Shown: positions 1 through 8,304 of the stretch, in pieces | How positions within the stretch are numbered: the first letter of the stretch is position 1 | How the letters are laid out: every line of letters starts with the position of its first letter | Assembly (NCBI GenBank): GCA_964485395.1 | Contig: CAZAJF010000019.1 | Location: forward strand, 1-64,000 | Direction: 5' to 3' | Length of the DNA stretch: 64,000 nt | Source: JANNSO01 sp964485395 | GTDB taxonomy: Bacteria; Spirochaetota; Spirochaetia; Treponematales; UBA12059 | Position numbers and translations under genes: made by a program | The notes under the pieces: model-generated | What the model saw: only the letters and a program-made list of their open reading frames with translations | Told to the model about the DNA's origin: nothing | Databases searched by the model: none

Positions 1-212
1 GTGGCTTTGCCGTTGATGAACACTTCGCCGGTCGTGGCTTTATCGATCAAACCGATCATATTGAGAATCGTGGTCTTTCCCGATCCCGAAGGACCTGCGA
101 TCGAGATAAAATCGCCTTTTTCTATACAGATGGATACGCCTTTTACTGCCTCCACCTCTACCTTACCCAGCGGGTAAATTTTCCGTACGTTTTGAAGTTC
201 TACGATGCCCAT
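1..212 (-). CDS. ABC transporter ATP-binding protein, N-terminal part (LolD/MacB type)
   Basis: The first 70 residues of an ABC ATPase are visible; the gene runs off the left edge. The Walker A motif GPSGSGKTT lies near residues 41-49, preceded by a typical A-loop region (NVRKIYPLG). The spacing and the sequence after Walker A (ILNMIGLIDKATTGEV) fit the LolD/MacB/FtsE-like group that powers lipoprotein release or MacB-type export. A good Shine-Dalgarno (AGGAG) sits just upstream of the ATG. Signature and Walker B motifs are outside the window, so substrate and partners cannot be told. Confidence 0.9.
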   Translation of the reverse strand, partial: MGIVELQNVRKIYPLGKVEVEAVKGVSICIEKGDFISIAGPSGSGKTTILNMIGLIDKATTGEVFINGKA

Positions 213-453
213 GAAAGCTCCTTCTATATCGCGCAACACTCGCCCGCTTTTCGCCGCGCGTGTAATGCCGGGAAATTGCCGGTTAATAAACCGTTCCATA
301 GAAAATACAAAATCAGTTACCTTCGGGCAAGTCATTTTGGCGCTTGTTAATAGTTTTGTAATAAAAACGTAGTATAAAAGAAGGTTTATTATAAAAAAGA
401 GCCCAGCATCAGTCCGTTGTAACCACTGGTTCCAAATATTGGAGGGCATAGGG

Positions 454-483
454 TAAAAAAAAGCCGCCCACAGCGGGCGGCTT
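454..483 (-). terminator. Rho-independent terminator of tRNA-Arg
   Basis: A GCCGCCC/GGGCGGC stem (463-469 with 475-481) with a five-base loop is followed on the minus strand by eight T. It lies about 10 bases after the 3' end of tRNA-Arg. The 240 bp between here and the ABC gene are AT-rich and contain no other gene I can support. Confidence 0.85.
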
Positions 484-493
484 ACAATAACAG

Positions 494-567
494 TGATCCG
501 GGCGGGGATCGAACTCACGACCTGTTGCTTAGGAGGCAACCGCTCTATCCAACTGAGCTACCGGACC
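494..567 (-). tRNA. tRNA-Arg (anticodon CCU)
   Basis: A 74-nt cloverleaf: acceptor GGTCCGG pairs with CCGGATC with one G-T pair, the D-arm contains GCTC..GAGC, the anticodon loop is CTCCTAA (CCU, reads AGG), and the T-loop is TTCGATC. The 3' CCA is not encoded. A terminator follows directly. Confidence 0.95.
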
Positions 568-605
568 ATTACAAGCGCCATCTTAAAGGGTAGCCGGCCT
601 GCCTG

Positions 606-2978
606 TCAACGGCTCGAATTTTCCCCTGTTGACGGCGGGCTTTCCGGCAAAGCCTTTGGCTTGGGTTTCTCTGCGTCGATGCGGGCTCGCTCTTCCGATT
701 CCGCCACCAGTTTTTCAAGTTCCGCATACGGATACTTGGTGCTCTCGGCATAGCCGGTCTTCAGGTCTTCCATGTAGCCGGCAAGCTCTGCCGCCTTGGC
801 GCGGATATCTTCGATGGCAGCGTGGCTGTTGGACTCGGGCATTGCCTTGAGCCTGGCCATGTCCAGCTTCAGCTGCTTGAGCGCATTAACCGAGGATCTC
901 ATGCGCAGTTTCAGGACTTCTCCCTGCTCGGCAAGATCCTTGCTTGCCCGTATCTGCCGGTCAACCTCGTCGATGGATTTGCGGTATTCGCCTTTCAGCG
1001 CCGGACTTACGGCTTTTTCAAGTTTTTCGGAAAGGTCGAGCTTGTCGTGGCGCAATTCCACGAGGGGAATCGCCGAAACGATGCCGTCTATCTCGTTGAC
1101 CGACTGGGTAAGCATCTTCACCTGATCCACGTATTTATTGAGCGTGGGGATGATATCCTTGTCGAGGCCCGAATTTTTATCCGCCTTGATGGTGCGGATG
1201 ATTTCGTCCCGGGCTGCCTCCGCTTCCTGGTAGAAGGAGGCGTAGCTTCCCGCCGCGGCGGTCATTGTCCTGCGCGTTTTTCCCGTGCTGAACAGCTCGC
1301 CCCACGACGATACGCCAAGCCGCTTGAAGAGTTTTTTCTTGAGGCTTCCTATGGATGCCGGGAAGGCCGCCAGGTGTCCCAGGAAACTGAGTACGATGAT
1401 TCCCGCCGGTATGGCGGACCACCAGAAACCAGAGGACGTTATGGCGTTGATCAAGACAAGCAGGGTAGGCACGGTAAGCACCGTGGCTGCGTGGGATGCC
1501 ATGCTGTCGCGGACGCGATTAATTTTTTTATAGATGTCCAGGGCTTCCGAGTCGATCACCGGCATTTTTTCAATCTCGCGCTCTTTAGCCTTGGAGCGGA
1601 GCAAACCGAAGAAATTGCTGACAAGACCGATTCCCCATGCCGCGCTTACGATGGCTGGCCAAATAAAGCCGCCGGGCGTCGTCTGCGTGTAGATGAACCA
1701 GAGCCCCGCGTTGACGCTTGCGTAGGTAATAAAATGACCGATGAATCCCCCGACAGATTTTGAGGATTTTTCCTCGACTTTTTCCTTGTACAGGTTGAAG
1801 TTGGTTTCCAGTTCTTCGTAACCAGGCTTCATGTGGTCGGAATCCTTCAGGTTTTTATCCCATTTTCCGGTTGGCAGGTCTTTCATTGCGCCGTCGGTCA
1901 TGTATGCGAGTTGATTCTTCTTGCTGGCTTGGTTTATTTTCTGCTCGATTTTTTGCGCAACCTGTTCAACCTTGTGTCCGGCGCTTTCCAATCGGAACTC
2001 AAAATGGCTCTTGGAGGTGGATGTATCGCCGGGGCGTCGAGGCGGTTGCGGAGGGTTTTGGCCGCGCGAACTATTCCATTCGCCTACTTTTTTCTCGATG
2101 ACGCGGGCGATTCCCTCAACGGCCTTGCCGATGTCGCGCGCGATATCAGACTCCGGGGGACGCTGCGGGCTTGTGTCCACTACCGGTCGGCGCTGTACGA
2201 GAATGCCTTTTTCAGCAAGGCCGGCTATCACTTCCTGGGCTTCCACGCCGCGATCGCCGTAGCGCTCCAGCGCTTCCTCGACAGTGAGTCGGCGGCCCAG
2301 CGTGCGGGTGTCTTCCAGAATGGTCTTGCGCAGTTCGGTTATTAGCTTTTGCGCCTCGTCGGGCGTGAAGGTGCGGGCGATCGGCATGCCCGGTTCCGCA
2401 GGCTCGCTGTCGGGTTTGTATCCCGGATGAGGTTTGGTGCTGTCGGGGTCGAACTCGATGTTGGGGCTGACGATTTCATAGGCGTGAATTTCCTTGGTAA
2501 TGTTTTTCAAGGAAACCTTGCCCAGTTTCTCCGCGCGGAAGTCTATTTTGTTAAGCACCTGGTTGTAGACGTCCTGGGAAAAACAGATGGTGCCCGGCCT
2601 CGCAAAAGACTGAAGCCTGGCGGCGATGTTGATGCCTTCGCCCAGCGCGTCGTTTTCGTAGAAATAAATATCGCCCAGATGCACGCCGATGCGCAGGAGC
2701 AGCGGCATGGCCGTATTCAGTTTGTTGTATTCATACAGGGCATCCTGTACTTCCATGGCGCATTGCAAAGCTTCCACGGTATTTCGGAAATCCAGCAGGA
2801 ACGCGTCGCCGATTGTTTTGATGACCGTGCCGTGCCGTTTTGCGGCGATATCGATGATGATTTTATTATGAATTTCCAGCAGTTTGAGCGTTCCGGCTTC
2901 GTCGCGCTCCATCATGCGGGAAAAACCCACGATATCGGTGTACATGATCGCCGCGAGGCGGTAGTCTTTTTGTTCCAT
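606..2978 (-). CDS. Class III adenylate/guanylate cyclase with 2TM-type membrane regions and C-terminal coiled coil
   Basis: A 790-residue protein. Residues 1-175 form a class III cyclase catalytic domain: metal Asp in YTDIVGFS, second Asp in TIGDAF, and the transition-state Asn/Arg in NIAARLQ. The usual GD before VN is replaced by GEG, so cAMP versus cGMP cannot be read off. Residues 180-400 are low in order and rich in Pro/Gln. Two hydrophobic pairs (about 405-455 and 510-560) look like the 2TM domain seen in bacterial kinases. The last 200 residues are highly charged and probably coiled coil. No signal peptide is seen, so the cyclase is cytosolic and tethered. There is no Shine-Dalgarno; a promoter lies so close that the mRNA leader would be only about 5 nt. 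The effector is unknown. Confidence 0.85.
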   Translation of the reverse strand: MEQKDYRLAAIMYTDIVGFSRMMERDEAGTLKLLEIHNKIIIDIAAKRHGTVIKTIGDAFLLDFRNTVEALQCAMEVQDALYEYNKLNTAMPLLLRIGVHLGDIYFYENDALGEGINIAARLQSFARPGTICFSQDVYNQVLNKIDFRAEKLGKVSLKNITKEIHAYEIVSPNIEFDPDSTKPHPGYKPDSEPAEPGMPIARTFTPDEAQKLITELRKTILEDTRTLGRRLTVEEALERYGDRGVEAQEVIAGLAEKGILVQRRPVVDTSPQRPPESDIARDIGKAVEGIARVIEKKVGEWNSSRGQNPPQPPRRPGDTSTSKSHFEFRLESAGHKVEQVAQKIEQKINQASKKNQLAYMTDGAMKDLPTGKWDKNLKDSDHMKPGYEELETNFNLYKEKVEEKSSKSVGGFIGHFITYASVNAGLWFIYTQTTPGGFIWPAIVSAAWGIGLVSNFFGLLRSKAKEREIEKMPVIDSEALDIYKKINRVRDSMASHAATVLTVPTLLVLINAITSSGFWWSAIPAGIIVLSFLGHLAAFPASIGSLKKKLFKRLGVSSWGELFSTGKTRRTMTAAAGSYASFYQEAEAARDEIIRTIKADKNSGLDKDIIPTLNKYVDQVKMLTQSVNEIDGIVSAIPLVELRHDKLDLSEKLEKAVSPALKGEYRKSIDEVDRQIRASKDLAEQGEVLKLRMRSSVNALKQLKLDMARLKAMPESNSHAAIEDIRAKAAELAGYMEDLKTGYAESTKYPYAELEKLVAESEERARIDAEKPKPKALPESPPSTGENSSR

Positions 2979-2989
2979 AGTTATCGTAT

Positions 2990-3018
2990 AGAATAGAATA
3001 GCAGGCCGATATGGTCAA
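2990..3018 (-). promoter_or_regulatory. Candidate sigma70-type promoter of the cyclase gene
   Basis: TTGACC (3013-3018), 17-bp spacer, TATTCT (2990-2995), reading on the minus strand. Transcription would start about 5 nt before the ATG at 2978, matching the absence of a ribosome binding site. Confidence 0.45.
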
Positions 3019-3062
3019 CACATTTCAGCCTGAGCCCGGCAAGTATGCAAGCGAACGATTCT

Positions 3063-4868
3063 TCAGACCGCCGAAAAGATAATATCCGCCCTGGCGACGT
3101 CCGCCTTGAGGAAGCGGAGCCGTACCGAGTCGTTCAGTTCCAGCCCCGGTATTTTTACGCGGGTTTCCTGCCCAAGCTCGGGGATATATACGGTGCTGTC
3201 GCTCCCTGCCTGCACAACGATCCCGTCGCCTTCCCAGTCGGGGTGCTCAAGGAGCCAGACGATTACCCAATGCAAGTCGCTGGCGCGCTCCGCCTTCCGC
3301 GCGGCCTGGCCCTGAGCGGCGGCCTTGGCCAGCCGCATGGAAAGCTCGTCGGCGGCCAAAGGCGCGGTGCCTGCGAGCACGGCCCGAATTTGCTGGTGTG
3401 CAAGCAGGTCCGCGTATCGGCGAAGCGGGCTGGAGGCCTGGGCGTACATGGTAATGCCAAGCCCCTGATGCGCGCGCGGCTGAACGCCAGCCATCCCTGC
3501 GCGCATAAGTCGGCGCTTGGCGAATTCCCCCGCCAGGCCTTCGGGCAGATTCTCCCGGCTGCCCGGCGCTTCCTGGCTGTAAAACGGAAACGGCAGCGAG
3601 CGCTCGAACGCCCAGCGCGCCGCGGCTTCGCCTGTCATCACCATCATCTCGCGTACCAGTGCTCCAGCCCGCGTCCTGTTGATCAATTGAAGGCCGGGAA
3701 CTCCATCCTTTGCCCAGATATGCAGTTCGGGTATCTCGATGTCCACGGCGCCGTTGTTTCGGCGGTACGCCAGCCGCATATCCGCCACGCGCATCAGCTG
3801 GGCCAGCGGGCCCGAGTCCAGCTCGGCATCGACCGACTCGTAGGATCTCCGCAGGACTTTTACGAAACTCGGCATGATCTCGGCATCGGTTACGAGCCCT
3901 TCGGCGTCCAGGGTAATCTTGAACGACAGCGCGCGCGACTTTTCGGAGAGCCCCAATCCGCAGCGCTCCAGCGCCGAATCCGGCAGCATGGGAATTGCGC
4001 CTTCGGGCAGGTACAGAGTGCAGCCGCGGTTTGCCGCTTCCAGGTCCGCCGGCGACCCGGGCGTAATGACGGCAGCCGGATCGGCGATATGCACCCACAC
4101 GGTATCGTCGGCAAAGGAAACCGCGTCGTCGGGGTCGTGGCTCCAGGCATTGTCTATGGCCCAGGCCTGCATGTGCGTCAGGTCGACTCGCCGGGTATCG
4201 TCGTCCGGGGCCAATTCAAGCTCGGGGGCTTTGGAGGGGTGGTCGGCGCGGCTGGGGTAGGGGTTCAGCGAAGGCTTCCAGATTCCCGCGCGTAGCAGCC
4301 AGGCGTGTGCCGATTCCATGGTGTCACCTAGGCCTATCTCCGCGGCCATTTTGGATTTTTGCGTCTTGCCCAGCGCGAATGCCTCTATTTCGCCGTAAAA
4401 GCGCTCGTCGCCCGCTTCCACGAGATTTTTTTTTGCCCGGTTGATAAACGCCGATTTTTCTCCCGCCTCGTTTTCCTTGCGCTTGCGTTTCGATTCAAGT
4501 TCCTCGCGTTCAGGTAAGCTGCGGGCGCGGATCTGCGCGGAATCATCTATATAGAAGAGATCTCCCTGCTGAACCGCCAGCCGCGCTGACAGCAACGCGG
4601 ATGGCGTGTTTTCGCCGTATACCAGTTCGGCGAGGTCTCCGAGCTCCACGGTTCCACCCGCCGTCATTTCCCAGGCCGTCTCAAAATCACCTGATTTTTC
4701 GAGTTCCGGCGGAATCCTCGCCAACGGGCCTGCATGAAGAATCTCGACGTCTTTTTCGCGCACGCGGGTGCAGCTCTTATCCGCAAAGGTGAGTTCCAGC
4801 CGGTCGCCGTCACGGCGCACCAATGCCGGCTTGTTTTTGAACAGTACGAGCGCCCCGGTTGAAATCAT
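3063..4868 (-). CDS. RNB-domain 3'-5' exoribonuclease (RNase II/R family)
   Basis: An about 600-residue processive exoribonuclease that degrades RNA to nucleotides in the cytosol. The RNB domain occupies roughly residues 225-510; the Mg-binding cluster is AIDNAWSHDPDDA, with Asp at about 239, 245, 247 and 248 matching the four catalytic Asp of RNase II. A small N-terminal OB-like region precedes it and a short S1-like tail (about 535-600) follows. It is shorter than E. coli RNase R and lacks its long basic tail. An in-frame GTG exists at 4880, but the GTGAGGA there is itself a Shine-Dalgarno for the ATG at 4868, which I prefer. It sits just upstream of the cyclase gene on the same strand. Confidence 0.9.
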   Translation of the reverse strand: MISTGALVLFKNKPALVRRDGDRLELTFADKSCTRVREKDVEILHAGPLARIPPELEKSGDFETAWEMTAGGTVELGDLAELVYGENTPSALLSARLAVQQGDLFYIDDSAQIRARSLPEREELESKRKRKENEAGEKSAFINRAKKNLVEAGDERFYGEIEAFALGKTQKSKMAAEIGLGDTMESAHAWLLRAGIWKPSLNPYPSRADHPSKAPELELAPDDDTRRVDLTHMQAWAIDNAWSHDPDDAVSFADDTVWVHIADPAAVITPGSPADLEAANRGCTLYLPEGAIPMLPDSALERCGLGLSEKSRALSFKITLDAEGLVTDAEIMPSFVKVLRRSYESVDAELDSGPLAQLMRVADMRLAYRRNNGAVDIEIPELHIWAKDGVPGLQLINRTRAGALVREMMVMTGEAAARWAFERSLPFPFYSQEAPGSRENLPEGLAGEFAKRRLMRAGMAGVQPRAHQGLGITMYAQASSPLRRYADLLAHQQIRAVLAGTAPLAADELSMRLAKAAAQGQAARKAERASDLHWVIVWLLEHPDWEGDGIVVQAGSDSTVYIPELGQETRVKIPGLELNDSVRLRFLKADVARADIIFSAV

Positions 4869-4950
4869 TAAAATCCTCACTTCGTTGCATTAGTATACGA
4901 ATCTTGGGGATACCTGGCAACCTGAGCTTACCCTACCAACTTGCAGGTAT

Positions 4951-4980
4951 TTGACAAAGCCCGAATGTTGGGCATACTAT
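4951..4980 (+). promoter_or_regulatory. Sigma70-type promoter of the small membrane protein gene
   Basis: A perfect TTGACA (4951-4956) with CATACT 16 bp downstream (4973-4978), or TACTAT at 18 bp. It overlaps an in-frame TTG upstream of the gene, which argues for the later ATG at 5026 as the true start. Confidence 0.7.
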
Positions 4981-5025
4981 GTTTTATGGTTCCGGATAGG
5001 AGTCGCAGCATTTAGGAGGATTTTA

Positions 5026-5262
5026 ATGATAGCTCTTTTAGTAGGTTTGCTTTTTATCGCGTTTGCAATTTTTGCCTGTCTGCCGGGAATGCCGCTTAAT
5101 TGGGGTCCGGAAGTCATTACCTTCCTTAAAGGTGCCGCCCCGGTTCTTGCCGGCTTTATTGGTCTTATCGCCGTGTTCATCGGCATTGCGGACATCAAAG
5201 ACCGTATTGAAGCAAAAAAAGAAGAAGCAGAAGAAGCCAAGACAGAAAAAAAACCTGAATAA
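5026..5262 (+). CDS. Small two-TM membrane protein with charged C-terminal tail
   Basis: A 78-residue protein starting at an ATG 8 bases after a strong AGGAGG. It has two hydrophobic segments (about residues 2-20 and 35-55) joined by a short loop with NWGPEVITFLKG, followed by a Lys/Glu-rich tail that is likely helical and cytosolic. I do not recognise a family with certainty. It is monocistronic: it has its own promoter and is followed by the repeat array. A longer frame back to 4951 would start inside the promoter and is unlikely. Confidence 0.7.
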   Translation: MIALLVGLLFIAFAIFACLPGMPLNWGPEVITFLKGAAPVLAGFIGLIAVFIGIADIKDRIEAKKEEAEEAKTEKKPE

Positions 5263-5280
5263 ATAAGAGAATAATAGAAA

Positions 5281-5660
5281 GAAATTGGAATTTTTGCACG
5301 GAGATGCGGAGAAGATTAAGAAAATTAGGAAAATAGGGAATTTTACCACAGAAACACAGAGGCACAGAGAAGAGTAAGAAGATAGAGAATTTGGCACGGA
5401 GACGCGGAGAACACGGAGAAGATAAGAAGAAGAAATGAATAAATGAAGAAGAGGAAAAATAGGGGCCTAGAAGGGTTTTAGGAGTCGGTGGCCTGTTTTT
5501 TTTCTTCATTCTTTATTTCTCTTTTCTCCCTCTCTTGTATTCTCTCCTCCTCGTTTTCCTCCGTTTCTCCGTGCCTCCGTGCCAGACTTTTCCAAGTATT
5601 CTCCCTTTTCTCCTTTTTTTTCTCTGTGCCTCTGTGCCTCTGTGGTAGAATTCCTAGTGT
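5281..5660. repeat. Inverted array of CACAGAG/CACGGAG repeats filling the 5263-5755 intergenic region
   Basis: The left part (about 5288-5445) repeats units such as ACCACAGAAACACAGAGG and GGCACGGAGACGCGGAG; the right part (about 5545-5655) carries the same units in reverse complement. Both outer ends read GGAATT-TACCACAGA toward the centre, so the whole forms a huge imperfect palindrome with purine-rich left and pyrimidine-rich right arms. A T-run at 5496-5504 follows a weak hairpin and could end the upstream transcript. No gene is supported in this region. Confidence 0.8.
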
Positions 5661-5676
5661 AATTCCCCTGATTCCC

Positions 5677-5705
5677 TTGACACGATCTGCATATTATGGG
5701 AATAT
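5677..5705 (+). promoter_or_regulatory. Possible promoter of rplM-rpsI-recX
   Basis: TTGACA at 5677-5682 is exact; the best -10 at 17 bp spacing is only GAATAT (5700-5705), so this is a weak call. It lies just after the repeat array and about 50 bp before rplM. Confidence 0.35.
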
Positions 5706-5755
5706 CCACATCGCCGTTTTCGATTAGAATTCCACGAAGGTGAAGGTATAGATTC

Positions 5756-6184
5756 ATGAAGACCCTTTTTGTTAAACCCGACGAAGCTCCGCGCACCTGG
5801 TACGTCATTGACGTTCAGGGAAAACGCCTGGGTCTCGTTGCCGCCAAGGTAGCTCACATGCTGCGTGGCAAGAATAAGCCGTTTTACACGCCACACCAGG
5901 AAATTGGTGATTATGTGGTCGTTATAAACGCCGACAAGATCGACATCTCCGGACGCAAGCGCGAAAACAAGATGTACTACCACCATACGGGCTTTCCCGG
6001 CGGTCTCAAAACGACCACCTTTGCCAAGCTCATCGAGAAACATCCCACCGATCCTCTCGAAAACGCTATTCGTGGTATGCTTCCCAAAGGACCGCTTGGT
6101 CGAAGGCTCATTACCAACGTAAAGTTGTATGCCGGCCCCAGTCATCCCCATGCGGCGCAACAGCCCATAGTACTCGAATTGTAA
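5756..6184 (+). CDS. rplM: 50S ribosomal protein L13
   Basis: 142 residues, the normal length for bacterial L13. Family hallmarks are visible: W-YVIDVQGKRLGLVAAKVA near the N-terminus, YYHHTGFPGGLK in the middle and GMLPKGPLGR near residue 108. L13 binds 23S rRNA early in assembly of the large subunit. A GAAGG motif lies about 10 bases before the ATG. It is followed after 13 bases by rpsI, the conserved pairing. Confidence 0.98.
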   Translation: MKTLFVKPDEAPRTWYVIDVQGKRLGLVAAKVAHMLRGKNKPFYTPHQEIGDYVVVINADKIDISGRKRENKMYYHHTGFPGGLKTTTFAKLIEKHPTDPLENAIRGMLPKGPLGRRLITNVKLYAGPSHPHAAQQPIVLEL

Positions 6185-6197
6185 GAGAGGCATATTG

Positions 6198-6590
6198 ATG
6201 ATCAAGAATCTTGGAATCGGTACCGGACGCCGCAAAACAGCCGTAGCTCGCGTATATATCCGCGAAGGCAAGGGCGCTATTCTCGTAAACGGCATAGAAC
6301 TTGAAAAATATTTCCCCATTGCAGAAGTAGTTCAGGCTGTATGCAAGCCGCTCGTGCTTACCGCAAATAATAATAAATACGATATTGTCATCAATGTCGT
6401 AGGCGGCGGACCCAACGGTCAGGCCGGTGCTTGTACCCATGGTATTGCACGTGCGTTGAGCCAGCTCGATCCTGCTTCCCAGGTATCGTTGCGAGCAAAC
6501 GGCATGCTTACCCGCGATTCGCGAATGGTTGAACGCAAGAAATACGGCCAGCGCGGCGCGCGCAGGCGCTTCCAGTTCTCCAAGCGCTAA
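6198..6590 (+). CDS. rpsI: 30S ribosomal protein S9
   Basis: 130 residues. S9 signatures: GTGRRKTAVARV at the N-terminus, GGGPNGQAGA in the middle and the basic tail KKYGQRGARRRFQFSKR whose terminal KR reaches the P-site tRNA. The start is the ATG at 6198 after AGAGAGG; an in-frame TTG directly before it is not needed. Co-transcribed with rplM. Confidence 0.98.
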   Translation: MIKNLGIGTGRRKTAVARVYIREGKGAILVNGIELEKYFPIAEVVQAVCKPLVLTANNNKYDIVINVVGGGPNGQAGACTHGIARALSQLDPASQVSLRANGMLTRDSRMVERKKYGQRGARRRFQFSKR

Positions 6591-6623
6591 AGTACAAGAA
6601 AAACTTCGAAACACGACGGCTGT

Positions 6624-7244
6624 ATGGCTTGTATTGTTTCAATCGAAGAGGGAGTCCGCGATCTCGTCAAGGCGAGTATCGACAGCGACTCCCTTTTTTT
6701 ATTTAAAAACATCTACTTTGAGTTTGCGAAGGCCTTTTTAGACTCACCGATGCAGTTGAAAATCGGTGAACAGGCGGATATCGATGTGCTGATCCTGGCA
6801 GCCGAGTCCTTGGTTGCGGAACATGCCGCCTTGCAGCTCCTGGAACGCGCCGAACAGTCGCGTTTCGGCCTGAGCGCCAAGCTCGCAAAACGAAAATTCA
6901 GTAGACCGGCATTACGGGCAAGTCTGGATTTTCTTGAGAGCCAAGGGCTTTTATCCGATACGCGTTTTGCCGCTTCATGGATCAGGCAGCGAGTTCGCAG
7001 GCATGCGGAAGGTCCAACCACGTTACGCCGGGCACTTTCAGCCCGTGGAATAGGATCGCTCGCCATCTCTGCGGCCTTTGACGAAGTCTTGGCGGGCAGT
7101 GCCCGATATACCGCGCTTGAAACAGCTCGGAGTCTGCTTGCATCCAAATATCCGCTGGCTCGAGATTTGCGTTTTGCTCTGAAAGGCCTTGGGTACGGGT
7201 CTTCGGAAATTGACGAATGCATCAGTTCTATCGATATAACTTGA
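6624..7244 (+). CDS. recX: Regulatory protein RecX
   Basis: 206 residues of mostly helical sequence made of three-helix repeats typical of RecX, with the motif FLESQGLLSDTRFAASWIRQRV near residues 110-130. RecX binds RecA filaments and limits strand exchange. recA is not adjacent here; instead the gene trails rpsI by 33 bases on the same strand and is probably read from the ribosomal operon. No clear Shine-Dalgarno precedes the ATG. Confidence 0.85.
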   Translation: MACIVSIEEGVRDLVKASIDSDSLFLFKNIYFEFAKAFLDSPMQLKIGEQADIDVLILAAESLVAEHAALQLLERAEQSRFGLSAKLAKRKFSRPALRASLDFLESQGLLSDTRFAASWIRQRVRRHAEGPTTLRRALSARGIGSLAISAAFDEVLAGSARYTALETARSLLASKYPLARDLRFALKGLGYGSSEIDECISSIDIT

Positions 7245-7256
7245 TGTTCGCGCATC

Positions 7257-7287
7257 TTGACATTCTTTCGCATTGTTTGCACAATGC
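7257..7287 (+). promoter_or_regulatory. Promoter with overlapping inverted repeat upstream of the HTH-EIIA gene
   Basis: TTGACA (7257-7262), 17-bp spacer, CACAAT (7280-7285). A perfect inverted repeat GCATTGT-TTGC-ACAATGC (7270-7287) covers the -10. The dyad is a plausible operator, possibly for the downstream HTH protein itself; this is inference. Confidence 0.6.
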
Positions 7288-7317
7288 TAGCAAAGCTTAC
7301 TATACAGGAGACCATAT

Positions 7318-7971
7318 ATTGATGACGACATCCTAACAATAGAGGAAGTGGCGAAATATCTTCGCGTTTCGGAGCGTACCGTATACGATTGGGCTCAGAA
7401 AGGCGAGATTCCTTCAGGCAAGATCGGAACCGTCTGGCGTTTCAAGAAAAATGAGATCGAACGCTGGGTAAACGAGCGCTTGTCTTCCAATAAGCCCTTG
7501 TCCTTATTGCATCCTGTTACCATGCGGTCGGTACTGGCGCCGGAACGCGTCGTGTTCCTCGAATACGCGCGCAAGCACGATGCCTTGGTAGCTTTGGCCG
7601 AAAAACTTGCCAGCGCACCCCAGATTAAAAGCAAGAGCGAGCTAGTCGCCGAAATCCTGCGCCGTGAAGAGCTCATGAGTACCGCCATAGGGCGCGGTAT
7701 CGCGATTCCGCATGTTCGCCTGTCCAGCGTCACCGATCTCGTCGTGGCCGTGGGCGTAAGCAAGTGCGAAATCCAGGATTTCAACGCTTTCGACGATACA
7801 TCGGTCCGCATACTCTTCATGATCGCGGCTGCGTACAACCAGCATGCCTACTACTTGCAGACTTTGTCGTTCTTCAGCGCCAAGCTGAAGTCCAACGAGC
7901 TTCGCAGCTCCATCATGGAAGCCGCGACGCCTGCGGCCGTGTATGAACTGCTCGTCAAGCAGGATGAATAA
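7318..7971 (+). CDS. HTH_17/excisionase-type DNA-binding domain fused to PTS EIIA (PtsN-like); probable AUU start
   Basis: About 217 residues. An N-terminal winged helix (ILTIEEVAKYLRVSERTVYDW, wing with WRF) is joined to an EIIA-fructose/nitrogen domain; the phospho-accepting His is in GIAIPHVR. It probably links phosphorylation by EI/HPr to gene control; no sugar permease is nearby. The first conventional start is GTG 7348, which would cut away the first HTH strand/helix and has its AGAGG only two bases away. Upstream, AGGAG (7306-7310) is 7 bases from ATT at 7318, in frame and giving IDDDILTIEEVAKYL, the normal domain start. The ATG at 7322 is out of frame and stops after four codons. A paralogue lies at 43057-43788. 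Confidence 0.85.
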   Translation: MDDDILTIEEVAKYLRVSERTVYDWAQKGEIPSGKIGTVWRFKKNEIERWVNERLSSNKPLSLLHPVTMRSVLAPERVVFLEYARKHDALVALAEKLASAPQIKSKSELVAEILRREELMSTAIGRGIAIPHVRLSSVTDLVVAVGVSKCEIQDFNAFDDTSVRILFMIAAAYNQHAYYLQTLSFFSAKLKSNELRSSIMEAATPAAVYELLVKQDE

Positions 7972-8004
7972 CCGACGTCTTTGCTGATTTCGCATTACTT
8001 TATA

Positions 8005-8037
8005 AAGGCCGATACCCTTGTGGAATCGGCCTTTTTT
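8005..8037 (+). terminator. Rho-independent terminator after the HTH-EIIA gene
   Basis: Stem AAGGCCGAT/ATCGGCCTT with an 11-base loop, followed by a run of T. Confidence 0.9.
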
Positions 8038-8038
8038 A

Positions 8039-8304
8039 TTTTGCCTACGGTAGTTCTCGTTGCGTGAAAAGGCTATTCCATGATAGTATCCGAGCACTAT
8101 ACAGTTATTTTTGATGAAGCCGAGAAGCCCTGGTTTTACGGCTTTCTTAAAAACAAAAGGGGACCCTTAAGCTTCAACTTGGAGGGGTTTACCCAAAAAA
8201 CCTGGTTCCTGTAAGGAACCGGCAAGGAACCTCCGATGGTCTGCGAAGCCCTTCGGCGTTTCCCCGTCCGCTTCCGAAAACAGCTAATTGCGAGGTAGGT
8301 ACAC
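8039..8304 (+). other. Intergenic region upstream of smc
   Basis: No gene is supported here. A weak promoter (TTGCGT 8060-8065, TAGTAT 8084-8089) would give a leader of about 210 nt. That leader contains hairpins: GAAGCCG..CGGCTTTC (about 8115-8146), a perfect GGTTCC-TGTAA-GGAACC (8204-8220) and CGAAG-CC-CTTCG near 8251. I recognise no riboswitch. The smc ribosome binding site GAGGTAGGT is at 8292-8300. Confidence 0.4.

Noticed and set aside
3045..4295. A 416-codon open frame on the plus strand
   Set aside because: It lies opposite the RNB exonuclease, is rich in Arg/Gly/Pro and has no recognisable domain; a typical GC-rich shadow.
8097..8304. A riboswitch or 4.5S/SRP-type RNA upstream of smc
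   Set aside because: Hairpins are present but none of the conserved motifs of SRP RNA, c-di-GMP, SAM or cobalamin riboswitches were found.
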